This document shows, piece by piece, positions 1 through 12,639 of a stretch of 64,000 nt of DNA. Numbering within the stretch: position 1 is the first letter of the stretch; every line of letters begins with the position of its first letter. The stretch comes from Sordaria brevicollis (taxonomy: Eukaryota > Ascomycota > Sordariomycetes > Sordariales > Sordariaceae), in NCBI GenBank assembly GCA_033439795.1, contig JAUTDP010000011.1:1488001-1552000 (forward strand), in the 5' to 3' direction. The position numbers were made by a program, and so were the translations under genes. The notes under the pieces were generated by a model. That model had not been told where the DNA came from and did not search any database. It worked only from the letters and a program-made list of their open reading frames with translations.

Positions 1-1059
1 TAATTTACTACGCCCTTAGTATCGATTAATTTAGCGATCGCCTTATCTTCGGCTCTATTTGCGAATAACGCGGTTATTTCCCCCTAAGAATATTCCGCTA
101 CTTATATTATATATTATTATTACGTAAATATAATATTGATATACCTTTAATTATTATTTTTAACGGTGTACTTTCCGCTATTATTCTTAGGAATTCCTTT
201 AGGACGCGACTAATATATTAGAAACCTTCCGTTTTAAACGTCCTTAATAAGGGAGAGCCGGATACCCCCGCTTTACTATCGGAGGCCGTTCGCCGGATCT
301 TTATTTCTACGATTATTAAACGCGCCGTTTATTAATATTTTAATAAATTTAAATAGAGGGTTATTAATAAAATAAGCGTAATCCCTATCGATAAGGTTAT
401 TAGCGGTTAAATTTTTATATTAACGGTTATAATATATTATTACTCCTCTCCCCTACTATATATAATCCCCGTATTATATCGCTTAGCCGGAAGAATATAT
501 ACCTTTTACCCCAATTATCGAACGCCGGTCCGCTTTTATTATATCCTTAAAGGACCCTTCGATTTAACCGATATTAAAGAATTTCTAATAATTATATTTA
601 ATTAATTCGCCGAAAAATATAAGTTTTAAATTATTTATATAACGAGGGTGAATATAGTAAAAGATATTTAACGTATAATAGACGAGGATAAAGTAACGGA
701 AGAAAAAAACGCTTTAGCCCCGAATATAATTAGCGATAACTTTACGGTTAATATAGTTAAAGATATTATAGATAGTAAAGTAATTTATTATAAAAAGTTC
801 TTCGGTAATAACTATTATATTTAAATTAATATATTTTACGGCATTGGAAGTAAAGAAGTTATTAAAATAATTAAAATCTCCGTTTTAATTATACTTATAG
901 GCGATACCTCCGATTTCCAAATTTGCGAAGAGATTATTAACCGTTATTTTATTACTAATAATATTAATATTAATAAAATTATATTTAAAAATATTATTAA
1001 ATTCTACGAAAAAGTAAATAAACCTTTAAAAATCGACGCTTAAATTTAATAAAAATTAT

Positions 1060-4000
1060 TTCGGTAATATTAATAATAGACGAATAATTTCTATTAGGAA
1101 AGCATTAATACGCTACCCCTTAACCAGTTTTACGATTTTAAATTCAAATTTAAATTTAATACTATACTACTTATTTCCCGTAATTATACTTTTAATTTAG
1201 AAGAATTTAACGTTATTAAAAAATAGATCGACGATAATTTAAAAAAGAAATTCATCCGGTTATTGTAATTAAAAGCCTCTATTCTTATATTCTTAATTAA
1301 GAAATTAAGAAGAGGAGTCTACGTTTATATTAATTACCGAAGTATTAATAACGTTATTTTTAAATCCCATTACCCGCTCCCGTTTATTAAAAAAATATTC
1401 GACGTTATTTACCGCGTTAAAATTTTTATTAAATTAAATATTATTATTACTTTTAACCGGGTTTATATTAAAGAAAATTACGAATAGTTAACCGCATTTA
1501 TAATAAAATTTAGGCTATTCGAATCTTTAATTATACCCTTTAGCCTTTAAAGCGCTCTTAACGCCTTTTAAAATTATATTAACGATATTTTATATAATAT
1601 TTTCGACGTTTACGTAATTATTTATTTTAATAATATCTTTATATATTTTAATAACGAGAAGGATTACGAATAATATATTAACGACGTCTTCGAACGCTTA
1701 ATTAAAATTAATTTAAACGTAAATATCGATAAATATAAATTTTATACGAAGCGTACAAAATATTTCGGCTTAATTATTATATTAAATAATATTAAAATAG
1801 ATTTAAATAAAATTAAAGCCGTATTCGATTAAACGTTCTTTTAATTTAAGAAATTATTTTAATAATTCTTCGGTTTCGCGAACTTTTACCGGCATTTTAT
1901 TAAAGTATTTTCGACGATAGTATCCCTATTATACAAATTAATAAAGAGAGACGTATTATAATTATAATCCGATTATTATTAATCCGCTTTTAATACGTTG
2001 AAGAAGGCCTTTGCGACCGGACTTGTATTGAAAATTTACGATTAGATTAAAAAGACCGTAGTCGAAATAAATATATTTAATTGGGTAACAGGGGGTACGT
2101 TTTTATAATATAGCGACGATAGAGTATTATATTTAATCGTTTACTTTTTAGTAAAATATATAATTTAAGAGTATAATTATAATATTTATAATAAAGAATT
2201 TTTAATTATTATTAAAGCGTTAGAGGAATAGTAACTTAAATTTAAAGGAGTATAATAATTATTCAATATCCTAATAGATTATAAAAATTTAAAGACTTTT
2301 ATAATTAATAAGTAATTTATATAGTGGTATATACGCTGGTCGTAATTTTTATTATATTTTAATTTTTAAATTTAATATACCTTAGGATTAAAAAATTTAC
2401 GCCCCGATACCCTTAATAGGAAGTTTAACGATATTTCTACGGGTATTAAAAACGAACGCTTTGCCGTTTATTAACGTACCCTTTTCTAGCCCTTATAATT
2501 TATAAACGGTTATTTCGACGAAGAAAACCTAACCTTTTATTATTCCCTCTCCTTAATAAATAATTACGAAGATAAATTAATCGACGATATTATCCTAAAT
2601 AATTACGAAAATTCTGTATTTCTTTAAGAAGTGGTTTCCGCTTTAAACGATTTAAATAATTATAATTAATTAATTTCGATTTATAAAATTTTCTATAAAG
2701 CTTTTAACGAATATTAAATTACCCTTAATAATATTATTAAATAGCGCGACCGTATAATAATCGATTTTTATAATAAAGAATTCTAATTCTAATTAATTAA
2801 TTGCTAATATAATTCGTTTAATACGGATTACCCCGGTCGTAACGCTATTTATGAGTTTTTATCCCGAGAATTTTATTAAGAGGGTATAGTTAACGACGTA
2901 TATATATTTTATAAAACCTACTTATTTTATATAAAAATTAAATTCCTTAAGCGTAATTTTACCGATTTCTTTAAAACCCTACCTATCGTATTAATTCCTT
3001 AAATTCGTATTTCTATCGATTATATTACTCTACTCCCCGGTAATTTTTACTTTAATTAAAAATTTAAATATATTTACGTCGTTGTTAATTGGTTAATAAA
3101 AATATAATACTTTATATTAATAATTATATTATCGGTAAAAGAATTAACCGAACGTTTTATCGATTACGTTTATTATTTTTATAGCCTTTTAAATTCTATT
3201 TTCTCGGATAAAGGTATTTAATTCGTATTACGATTTTAATCCTCTTTATATTAACGTTTAAATATTAAATATATTTTAACCTCCGTTTTCTACTTTTAAA
3301 TGAACGTTTAAACCGAATGTATTAATACGGAGATAGAATAATACTTCCGATTATATATTAATTAAATATAAACCGATTGAATTAAATAATTTCCCTTTAT
3401 AAAATTTATTAGTAATAATATAATATTTTCGTTAATAAACCTATTACTTTTTTTCGCCAATTATAATTATTACCCCTATATAAGTACCGAATTTCGTAAC
3501 CCTTTACCGCTAATATTATTACCTATATAATTAGAGGAGTATTATAAAGTTAACGAATTCGCCGACTATTTCTGTAAAATTTAGGATTTTGTAATTTAAT
3601 AGATTAAGCGTAATTAAAATTAATATAAAGAGAATATTAATAAAAAGCGGGTTAATTTAATAAAATATAAAGAAGGGGATACCGTCTTACTTAATACGTT
3701 TAACTTAATTAGCGGCTATTTATACGCTAAATTCTCCCCCCGCTAAGAAAAATTATTTAAAATTTTAAAAACGGATTTATATATTATTAAATTATAATTA
3801 CCTAATAATATAAAATATTCGCTAATTTTTTACGTTTCGATAATTTAACGTTAAACCGGCTAAAGTCTTTCCGGTTAAATCGTTAACTCCGACGTCTATG
3901 TTAACGAAGGTAGAATTATAATTCGTATTGATAATTACGAGGAATATATTAAATAGGGATTCGATAAATTATTAAATATTAAATAGAAAGGAGAGAATTA

Positions 4001-4160
4001 TTATTAATATTATTTAATTAAATAGAAGGGCGATTATAACCCTATTTAAAAAAAGGTCGATAACGTTATTAATTATAAGGTATATTTTTAAGAATTTTAC
4101 TACGACTATTCTAATAAATTAATACCGCCCTGCGTTAAGGAGCTTTTCGACCGCTTCGAA
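1060..4160 (+). pseudogene. Gypsy A pol polyprotein (RT, RNase H, integrase, chromodomain)
   Basis: Relic of a pol polyprotein that copied element RNA into DNA and integrated it. The RT begins with a readable NYRSINNV-like stretch near 1330 (family form DYRGLN) and reaches the catalytic box at 1623-1634, now YFNN instead of YLDD, as expected from G-to-A RIP. RNase H follows at about 1980-2240, with NYEIYDKE-like spacing near 2180. The integrase zinc-binding region is near 2800-2900 and its core near 3000-3500, where the first catalytic Asp reads VVVNWL. A chromodomain, ending in KWKGDYDPTW-like residues, lies near 3985-4140 and marks the chromovirus clade. Stops are mostly TAA or TAG at former Gln or Trp codons. 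The gag part upstream of 1060 is too decayed to delimit. Confidence 0.88.
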
Positions 4161-4480
4161 TAAAAAGGAGAGTACCCGATAACGGACCCCACTATTCGTA
4201 ACGAATAACCCGACGCCAATACCGAGCCCTACGCTTTACGCTATTATTCCGCCCGCTTAGCGTAATAATTCGCTATTTCTAAAACGGAGCTATTATTAAC
4301 CGAGAAAGAAGTAGAGGAGGGATTTATAGAGGTAATAACGAGGATTGTACGATTTTTAATAAATAAATAATCTAGGATACGGTTAGCGTTATAATTAGAA
4401 GTATTTAATAAATTAATAAAAGATTCTAAATTATAATTATACGTATATATAAATTTTTTTAACTTTACGAACTTCTTTTA

Positions 4481-4491
4481 AAGGGGGATAG
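4481..4491 (+). other. polypurine tract of Gypsy A
   Basis: A short purine run, AAGGGGGATAG, directly precedes the inferred LTR start. It is the expected plus-strand primer site of an LTR element read on the plus strand. Confidence 0.6.
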
Positions 4492-4776
4492 TATTATAGG
4501 ATTATACTTATACTATACCCAGTATACGTATTAACTACCTATATAAGTGCTTAAATCCCTAGCGATTATTCTCGATTATAGTACGTATACTATAATTCGA
4601 TATAATTTAAATTTAATTATTTATAATTACGTATAGTATTACGTAGGTGCGTACGGACTAGGGTATGGGCTCGCGCCTATATATCCAATCCTCCGCATAC
4701 ACTTCTCCCTTCCCTTCCTTCGTACAATAATATATATTTTATTATATACCTAATAGTGCCAACGTTGTCCCTTGAT
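4492..4776 (+). repeat. 3' LTR of Gypsy A
   Basis: The LTR starts after the polypurine tract with TATTATAGG, probably a mutated TGT-type start, and runs to the border with B1 sequence at 4777. It contains a C-rich patch near 4680-4720 that escaped much of the RIP and may hold the former promoter. The exact last base is uncertain by a few positions because the partner LTR is outside the window and the 5-bp duplication cannot be confirmed. Confidence 0.65.
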
Positions 4777-6000
4777 ATTAATTAATAATAGATTAATTAA
4801 TAATAGGATTAGTAGTAGTAGATTAATTAATAGTAAAGGATTAGTTTCGTATGAATTATTATTAGAATTTTATTATTTAACGTTATATTTATTATTGTAT
4901 TTCTTACTATATTTTTTCCTATATTTATTATTATATAATTTGCATTTATATTTGAATTCGGCCTTGGATTTCCTATTTAATTATCTATTAGTCGATGGTT
5001 AAAAGGTGAGAACGAGCCGAAAAGTGGGAAGGAGTAGGAGAAATCGACGGGAATCTATATTATTGTAGATGAATAAGCGTTATAAAGTGGGAAGGGGTGT
5101 AATAATAATCCGGAATATTACTACCCGGAATATTACCGCCCGGAATATTACTATACGTAATAAAGCTGTTAAGAGTATATTAATTAGGCGAGAAATTGAA
5201 GGTTAGCGTAATTATTATATTATATTAGGGGGCTATAGAAAAACCGGGTAGTTTAAAAATAGTTTAGTATTACTCTAAATAAATAATATTATTGTATATT
5301 TTATATCCTTACTATTAATATTATTATTAATAAGTAGATAATATAATATTAGTTACCGGGATATTATTAGTATTAATACGTTGGGAATCCTTTTATAGAA
5401 TATCGGTAGATATATTAGATTCGGGATATTTAACGATACGCTTAAAACGGGTAAGTCCCTATTATTAGTCTTAATATTTATCGTTATACGGAATAGTAAA
5501 ATAGCGGCGCTAAAATATATTAATTTATATACCGAAGTAAAAAAAATATGAAATATACTAATAGGTTTTAGTATTTAGGAAGAATAATACTTTCCTAATT
5601 AGTAAAAGAACGTAAGGCCTTCTTAGGTTTATTAATAAATTTAGGAAGTAAATTAATAGGCGAATTAAGTTAATTATTTAAGGGATGTTTATTATCCTCT
5701 TCGTCGTCGTCGTCGTTAATAGCGATATTGAAATTAACGGTCCTTTTACTTTTACTTTTATCGGCCGGCGGGATTAGGTTTTTAAGCGTACCTTTAGGAG
5801 TATCCTTGGGGGGACGACCGCGGGGATAACCGTTATTCGTTTTTTTAGTCGGTATCGTCTTAATATTTATTAATTATATTTAACGATTCTAATGGGATAT
5901 TAATTTCGGTATTTATTTTAATTATAAATTAGTATAATTAAGCGATATATTTATATTATTAATTTATTGCTTTATTAATAATTAATTTAATATAAAATTA
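4777..6000 (-). pseudogene. AT-hook gene of B1, N-terminal half, RIP-degraded
   Basis: Reverse-complement copy of the B3 gene at 57190-60783, cut by Gypsy A at the codons matching about 58300. Near its N terminus, at 5808-5832, it reads GYPRGRPP where B3 reads GRPCGRPP, so each copy lost a different base of an ancestral AT-hook core GRPRGRPP. An intron at 5510-5558 (GTATAT to TTTAG) sits at the same place as the B3 intron at 57528-57585. The product was probably a DNA-binding accessory protein of the transposon. The start codon is not resolvable because B1 and B3 differ by an indel near it. Confidence 0.7.
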
Positions 6001-7055
6001 GTTAATTAAGTAGATATTTGTAAAAAGTCGGGTGGTAATATTTAATTTCGAAAAAAGAATTTTGAAATTGCGATTTTATATTAGTATTTTATATACGGCG
6101 CGGGGCCTAGCGACTACTTTCTAAGCATTTTTATAATACTATACGAAATGAATAAATAGCGGGTAGAAATAAGTAAATAATATAAAGCGCGAATAAATAT
6201 AATAATATAGTAAATAATATTTTAATAAAATAGTCGTTAAAATTAAAAGTAAGTTACGAAAATATTATTTTAATAAAGATTAAAAAGTAATACGGCTAAT
6301 TAAATCGTTATACTTCGATAAAACCCCTGGCGTTAGCGATTCGGGTGCCCTATTCGGCCGTATAAATCGAATAAATAAAAGAAAAGGAATAATATTATTT
6401 TTTATTGAAAGCTACCTAAAGTTTTACGTTAAATAAATATAATCGTTAATATTAATATTAATATTAATATTAAGGGATATAAATATAGAAGTAAAGATAG
6501 GAGGAGAGAGAGTTTTAAAATTTGTAAAAGAGGGAAAGATTTTCGAAAGGGGAGATTCTCGAAAAGGGAGATTTTCGAATTTCGATATCTAAAATACTAT
6601 TAATATTCTAGAAAGTTCGAATAAATTACCCAGAAGGCTATATATTATATATAGATTTAAATATTTATATAAGTACTTTATTTTTTTCGTTTATTATTTA
6701 ATAATTAGGATGAAAAGTAATTAAATATAGAGTATATTACCCTTATCTTTATTATTTATTATTAATATTTATTAGGGTAATTAATAAATAACGAAGGTAA
6801 ATATTTTAAATCGGGTACGTATTAATATATTTTATATATTTTTAAATAAATAAATTACAATAAATATTTTACATAAGGTACGTACCGCGTACCTACATAA
6901 TATAAAGCTTAATAAAGTATCGGTAATATTTAATAATTTTATAGGCTTTAAATAGCCTTATCTTCCCTTCTTTTTCTCTATTTCCTACTCGATTCCAACT
7001 CTCCCTTCTATAATAATTTTTTATTTACTAATCTCGATAAATCTCCTTTCTCAAT
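6001..7055. promoter_or_regulatory. divergent intergenic region of B1
   Basis: Spacer between the divergently read AT-hook gene (minus) and transposase (plus). It corresponds to 56100-57190 of B3, and a GC-containing core near 6095-6125 is conserved at about 56995-57025. A short TTAATA repeat lies near 6447-6475. No gene is seen. A bidirectional promoter is inferred from gene orientation only. Confidence 0.5.
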
Positions 7056-7059
7056 ATAA

Positions 7060-8148
7060 TTTTCGAAATTCGCAATACTTCGTCGATTTCGTTTAAAAGA
7101 CGATAATCCTTTATAAATTAATAGAATCGTTAATAAATTAGCCGGTATTAAAACTAATTACAATAAACGAATCCCCCTTTCCGATATATACCCGTACTCC
7201 GGATAATAAATTCGCTTATTAAAATTATTAATAGCCCCACTACGCTAATCCAAATTATTAATTACTTAAAGTATCGGATTTACCCTTCTTTTCGAAAATA
7301 ATAATAATACTATTATATTTAATCCTTTAGCGCCGCTTTTAAATAATTAGGAAAATATTAATAATAATAATAATAATTAAAGTTTATATTAATCTTCTAC
7401 TCCTAGAAAAACTAAATATTTATTAACGCGCAAAAAAAAAAATAAGTATTATCGATTAGGAAAACTTACTTAGCGACTTCGATTTGGCCAATATCCAACG
7501 TAGGCTAACCGCGCTCGAAGACGACCTTCTAAACGAAGAAGAAGTATTTCTTAATATCGATTATACCGAAAGAATATTCGACCTTTTATAATTAAAAATA
7601 ATCGAATTTAATAAAGATTTTATTAATAAGTAGGTAATCGAATAAGCCGACGAATTACCTTTATTATAAGAGCCGGAGCCCCTTACGTAAAAGGTTCCTA
7701 TAAATTAGATCACCGATTTATCGACCCTAATTTAATACTACTATAATAAATACGAATATATAACGAATTTCGGAATAGTACTTGGCCTATATACCTATTT
7801 ATACTATATATTACTAAAGGATTATAAAATATAGTTAGAAATATTGAATTTATTACACAGTCGTAACGGATTTCTTATCTTAATAATATAATCGCTATTA
7901 AAATAATTAGCGATTTTAAAAGGTTAATTTACGCGACGACTATTATTATTCAATATACGTATAATAAAAGTATTTTTATAAAAAGATAGGATGAAGATAG
8001 AATCGGCCTATTGGAAAAAAGAGTAAGCGAAGTAATAATAACGATAAAAGTAATAAAAATAGGTTTTTGGGGAAGAAATTAGCGTTATATAAGAATCCCC
8101 ATTATAATTGGGAGAATCGGAATTAGAAGAAGACGAATTTATAATACT
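7060..8148 (+). pseudogene. CMC/tnp2-like transposase of B1, N-terminal part
   Basis: N-terminal part of the family B transposase, interrupted at 8148 by Gypsy C and resuming at 15396. A readable stretch from about 7450 resembles SDFDLANIQRRLTALEDDLL, an acidic helical segment, and has its counterpart on the minus strand of B3 near 55640-55400. Upstream, 7060-7380 matches the B3 exon-like part near 55700-56000 in a different frame, which suggests an intron or an indel. Stops are TAA and TAG at Gln and Trp positions. This part carries no diagnostic transposase motif; the assignment rests on the downstream half. Confidence 0.65.
8144..8148 (+). repeat. target site duplication (ATACT), left of Gypsy C
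   Basis: ATACT here is repeated exactly at 15391-15395 on the other side of Gypsy C. Five base pairs is the usual length for Ty3/Gypsy integration. The empty site is visible in B3 near 54990 on the minus strand. Confidence 0.93.
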
Positions 8149-8401
8149 TGTTACGAGCGACGTGGTTACGAGAGACAAGCTTAATACGTTGAATCTAGGT
8201 CTATTGTAGAATTATAAGATAAAGAAGAAAAGAAGAAACGAATAAAGGATGCGCCCCGCGCCAGGGTTTTATGCCTGGGCGCGGGCGACCTACGAAGGCG
8301 GTACGCAATTACGTACGTTGGTGCGGTCAACCTTTATTAGGTGACCGCCCGAGCGATAACCGGTCCGCCGGATAGGGACCCTATCCGCTAGCGCCGTAAT
8401 A
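8149..8401 (-). repeat. LTR of Gypsy C (3' LTR of a minus-strand element)
   Basis: It begins TGTTACG and ends, after RIP, in CGTAATA where the partner has CGTGACA, so the termini were TGTTACG...CGTGACA. It aligns over 253 bp with 15138-15390, with mostly C-to-T and G-to-A differences. Two GC-rich inverted repeats lie inside it: an imperfect hairpin at 8255-8285 and a palindrome with 9-bp arms around one base at 8369-8387. Confidence 0.95.
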
Positions 8402-8416
8402 CTACCCCCCCTTCCG
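8402..8416 (-). other. polypurine tract of Gypsy C
   Basis: On the minus strand this reads CGGAAGGGGGGGTAG, directly before the 3' LTR. It confirms the minus orientation of the element. Confidence 0.8.
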
Positions 8417-8439
8417 AAAAAGATTCGCCCCGAATCTTC

Positions 8440-11400
8440 GAAATATTAGAATTATTATTATATATAAAGTAAATCCCTTATTTCTTAGCGCCTACTATCC
8501 TCCTTAACCTCTTCGTACCCTTCTTTAAAGGAATATTATTATTTAAATAATCCTTATCGAATTCTTCTACTTCCGCCTTTTATAATTATTCTTCTAAACG
8601 TAGCGGCGGGTTCGGGTACTTTAAATACGCCTCGTAATAGGTTTATAATAATTTAAATAAATTTTTAAAATTCTTAGCGTCGTAGAATTTCGGGTCCGGG
8701 TTATATCCTTTTTAATTTATTCAATATTAGAATTTACTAAAATATACTCGAAAAGCTAAAATTTCCTTTACTTCTTATTCGATATCGTTTCCTATATATT
8801 CCCTTACTAGCTTTTCCAACTTTTAATTAAATAACGGATTATTAGGATATTTCCGAAGTTTATTAGCGTAGAAAATATCTATTCTTCTTTAACCTTCTAA
8901 TACCTCTAATTTAAACGAATAGTTATATTTTTCCTTAATTTTAAAATATTAATTCGTTAAAAGAAAATTGAATTTATAATTTAGCCGGTTTATAAATTCG
9001 CTCCGTTTAATAATAAATATTCTATTATTAAATCCGAAATCCAGGACGCGTCGATATTTATTTAATTATTTAATTATCCGCTCTTAAATTTTAATAATAA
9101 ATTCTTTTACTTTATTTACGTATCTTCGAATTTAATTTATTAAGCCCTATATATCTTCCCGGCTAAATTTCTCTCTAATCGTTAATTATACGCCGTTGAA
9201 ATTAATTCGAATTTCCTAATCTAAAGTTCTAAGCATCGGGAATCTTCTTAATATTTCGTACAATTATATTCTACCTAAATTATTATACGGCATTTTTATT
9301 TATACCGTATTTATTATTAAAATCGCCTTTAATTAATTATTTTAGAAATAATTAACGAAGGGACGAAAACGCTAATTAAAGTACTCGTTTATAATTTCGG
9401 CCTACCTTATAATTTAATTATATCCTAAAGAGGTTAATTTCTATTTAATATTTAAAATTTTAGCTAGTTCGTTTATAAAGTCCAATATAAATTAGGGGCC
9501 TTTATCCGAAATAATTTCGCTTAATAATCTATAAATATAATAAAGGCCTTCGTAATATATACGGATTACGTTTCGGGCTATTGCCGTTATAAAGTAGGGG
9601 ATAGTCTATAATATTTTATTTAATCGGTCTACTATTACGAATACGTTATCGAATCTTCGTTTATTTTTAGGTATAGTCTTAAAATTTATAATTAAACTCT
9701 ATTAAATATATTAGGCCGTTAAAATAGGCTCTAATTTACCGGAGGTCTTATCCCGGAGAACCTTCGAAGTATAATATATTATACAATTAGCGACGAAACG
9801 ATCGACGTTACCGGTTATTCTTAATTATTAATATTATATAAATACTAAGCGTTTTATTTTATTTTGGCCTAAATAAGCGGTAATAATTTTTGCGTATAAT
9901 TCGTAAATAATTTAGGCTCTTAGGGTATTAGATAATATAATAAATTTGTCGAAACGGGTGAAAATCTTATCGGTAATAAATTAATACCCGTTCTCCCCCC
10001 TTTTAATTATATTTTAATAGATTTCTAAATCCGGGTATATTTTATTTTCGAGAATAAAGCGATTTATAAGTAAATAGCCTTTTAATCGTTCTTTTCGGGC
10101 TCCCTCTACGATTTCGGAATTAATTTCTATAATAGCCGTATTTAGAAATATAATCGACGTATAAACCGTATTAATATTATTAATTATATTATTAGGCTAT
10201 ACTATCCAATTATTATTAAGGTTTTTAAAGATTTAAAGAGTCCTTTATACCTCTTACTTTGCCTTTTAATTCTTTAAATCCTCTACCTTCCTTAATAATA
10301 CGTCCGTTATACCATTTTCCTTTTTTAGCTAATAAAAAATAATAAAATAATATTAGGATAGGAATTCGGCCTACCCGGCTTATTATAAATTCAAGAATCT
10401 TTTAGTATTAAATTATTTAAAGGCTTCGTTATCCGTTAAGACTAAAAAGGGTTCGTATAAATTAATAAATTCAATTCTCTAATATTATAAAGCTTTAATA
10501 ATAATTATTAATTCCTTATTATAAATAAAATAATTATATTTTACACTATATATCGTTTTTAAATAAAAGGTAACCGGTCGCTATTTATTATCGATTAATT
10601 ATAATAATACGCCGGCTATTACCCTATTTAAAGCGTTCGTTTCTACCCGTATCGGCCGTTTATACTTAAAATACGCTAGGATAGGTATTAATAGTAATCG
10701 CCCTTTAAATTCCTCGAAGGTAATTTGGCAATCCTTATTCTAATTAAAGACCTCTCTTTTTTTCGTTATTACCGTTAATAATTTAATAATCCGGCTATAA
10801 TTTTTAATAAAGTGCTAATAAAAATTATAAAACCTTAAAAAGGATTATATTTTTCGTATATTTATTAAAATTTATTAATCTTTTATAATTATAATCTTTT
10901 AAGGGTCAACGGATATACTATCGGTCCTAATAATAAAACCTAAGAATTTAATCTTTTCGATATAGAATTCGTATTTATTTAGGTCTATTTATAATCCCGC
11001 TACTTCCAACTTAGCTAATACCTTTTTAACGTAAATCTTATATTCCTTTAAATTATTCGAGAAAATAAGAATATTATCGATATATATATTATAAAAGTTA
11101 TTAAAATATCCTATTAATATTTTATTAATATACCGCTAAAACGTTAACGGTCCGTTAATTAATCTAAAGGGTAGGATTTTATATTTATACGTACCGTATT
11201 TCGTTTAGAATATTGTAAATTCTTCGTCGTTGGGGTATATACGGATTCAATAGAAGGCTTATTTAATATCGATCTTCGAGAAAATCTTTATTTAATTAAT
11301 CCTAATAATAATTTTATTAATTAGGGGAAGAAGGTATTTATTTTTCTTTATAATAATATTAAATTTCTAATAATTTATATAGAACTTTAATTTACCGTTA

Positions 11401-12500
11401 GCTTTAAATACGAAAAGGATAGGCGTAGCCTAAAATATAGAATTACTTTCGATAAAGCCTTTAATTAACGCCTTATTTACGTATTTCCGATAAGCCTCTA
11501 ATTTATTAATTAATATTTTATATAATAGGCTATATTTAAAGTTTTTAGGCTTTATTCCGTTTATTAAATCGATTTTATAATTATTAATACAATAGTCCGG
11601 TAAAATATCGGATTCCTTTTTATTAAATACATTTAGATATTCGTAAGCGTATTTAAGGATTTCTTTTTTAATTCGCTCGCGTAATTCTACTTTATCTTTA
11701 ATAAAGGTTTACTTTTTACAATCGTTAATAAATCGGTCGAATTTATAAAGATTAATTACCCCTATATATTCCCGTTTAGCGAATATAAAAAAAGTATTAA
11801 TACCGATTACTATAAAATCGTTATAGTATTTATATTATCCTACGCTATTTCTTTTCAATCGGTATCGGCCCTACGCGTTTTCGTTTTAAAAAGGGTCGTT
11901 TTTTCGTTTAATTTTTAATATTTTAATATATTTTCGTCGCGTAAATATCGCGTTTTCTTCTTCTATTTTTAGGGTATATTAATTTAATAATTATCGTTTT
12001 ATTTTCACTAAGTCTTTATTTTCTCTACGTCGGATTAATCGTTCTTTTAATTCTTCGAATAATTTAATTAGTCGGCCGGGTTTTATTAAAAGCAATAGCG
12101 TTACATTTTTAGCGAATATTTCGAATTTTTGGATACGTTTATTAAGAGCCGATAATATTATAATTACTTTATTGAAAATAAGGTTGGCGTTAACGATATT
12201 AATTAAAACCTTATATTTTTTCAATTAATATTTGCTTAGGATAATATCGTACTTCGAATTAACGATAATTATTACTTCTTTATCGAACCGTTAACTTTGT
12301 ATTTTAATAATTCCCTTTAAATATTAATCGATCATCTCGTTATATTGCCCGGTATACCTTCCTATAACGTAAGGATAAAAACTATATAATCTTTCTATTC
12401 TTTATTTAATTATATTATTAATAAAGTCTTTATTTATAAAGATATTACTATTTACTCCCGAATTAATAAACGTATTATTCGTAAATAAAGTTTTTCTATT
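8440..12500 (-). pseudogene. Gypsy C pol polyprotein (protease, RT, RNase H, integrase, chromodomain)
   Basis: Read from right to left. An aspartic protease box lies at 12436-12470 (FINSGVNSNIFI, from a D-S-G active site). A linker follows at 11990-12225, where the longest stop-free piece is a remnant of pol and not a separate gene. The RT spans about 10950-11700, with its catalytic box at 11070-11083 now YIDN instead of YLDD. RNase H lies near 10300-10800. The integrase spans about 9000-9900, with DNVFVIVD near 9627-9650 around the first catalytic Asp. A chromodomain ends the protein near 8600-8740 (WKGYDPDP). Numerous RIP stops make it non-functional. The domain order is that of Ty3/Gypsy. 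Confidence 0.9.
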
Positions 12501-12639
12501 ATTATTTACTATAATATAAAACGTAATTAACGCGGGTCTACCCAAATAGTCTTTTAAAAAACCTTTATTTATTTTTATATTCTTTAATAATATTTCTTTT
12601 AAATTCTTTCTAAAATAAATATTTATTAATTTAATTTTT

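Larger units (their letters stand above)
1..4776 (+). mobile_element. Ty3/Gypsy chromovirus A, 3' portion, RIP-degraded
   Basis: This is the 3' part of an LTR retrotransposon that begins left of the window. Reverse transcriptase, RNase H, integrase and chromodomain follow each other on the plus strand in the Ty3/Gypsy order, then come a polypurine tract and one LTR. The right border is fixed by homology: from position 4777 the sequence is the reverse complement of the AT-hook gene of B3, matching about 58300 downwards, so the element inserted into B1. The 5' LTR and any B1 sequence beyond it lie outside the window. CpA and TpG are nearly absent throughout, which is the RIP signature. The element cannot be functional because stop codons occur every few dozen codons. 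Confidence 0.9.
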
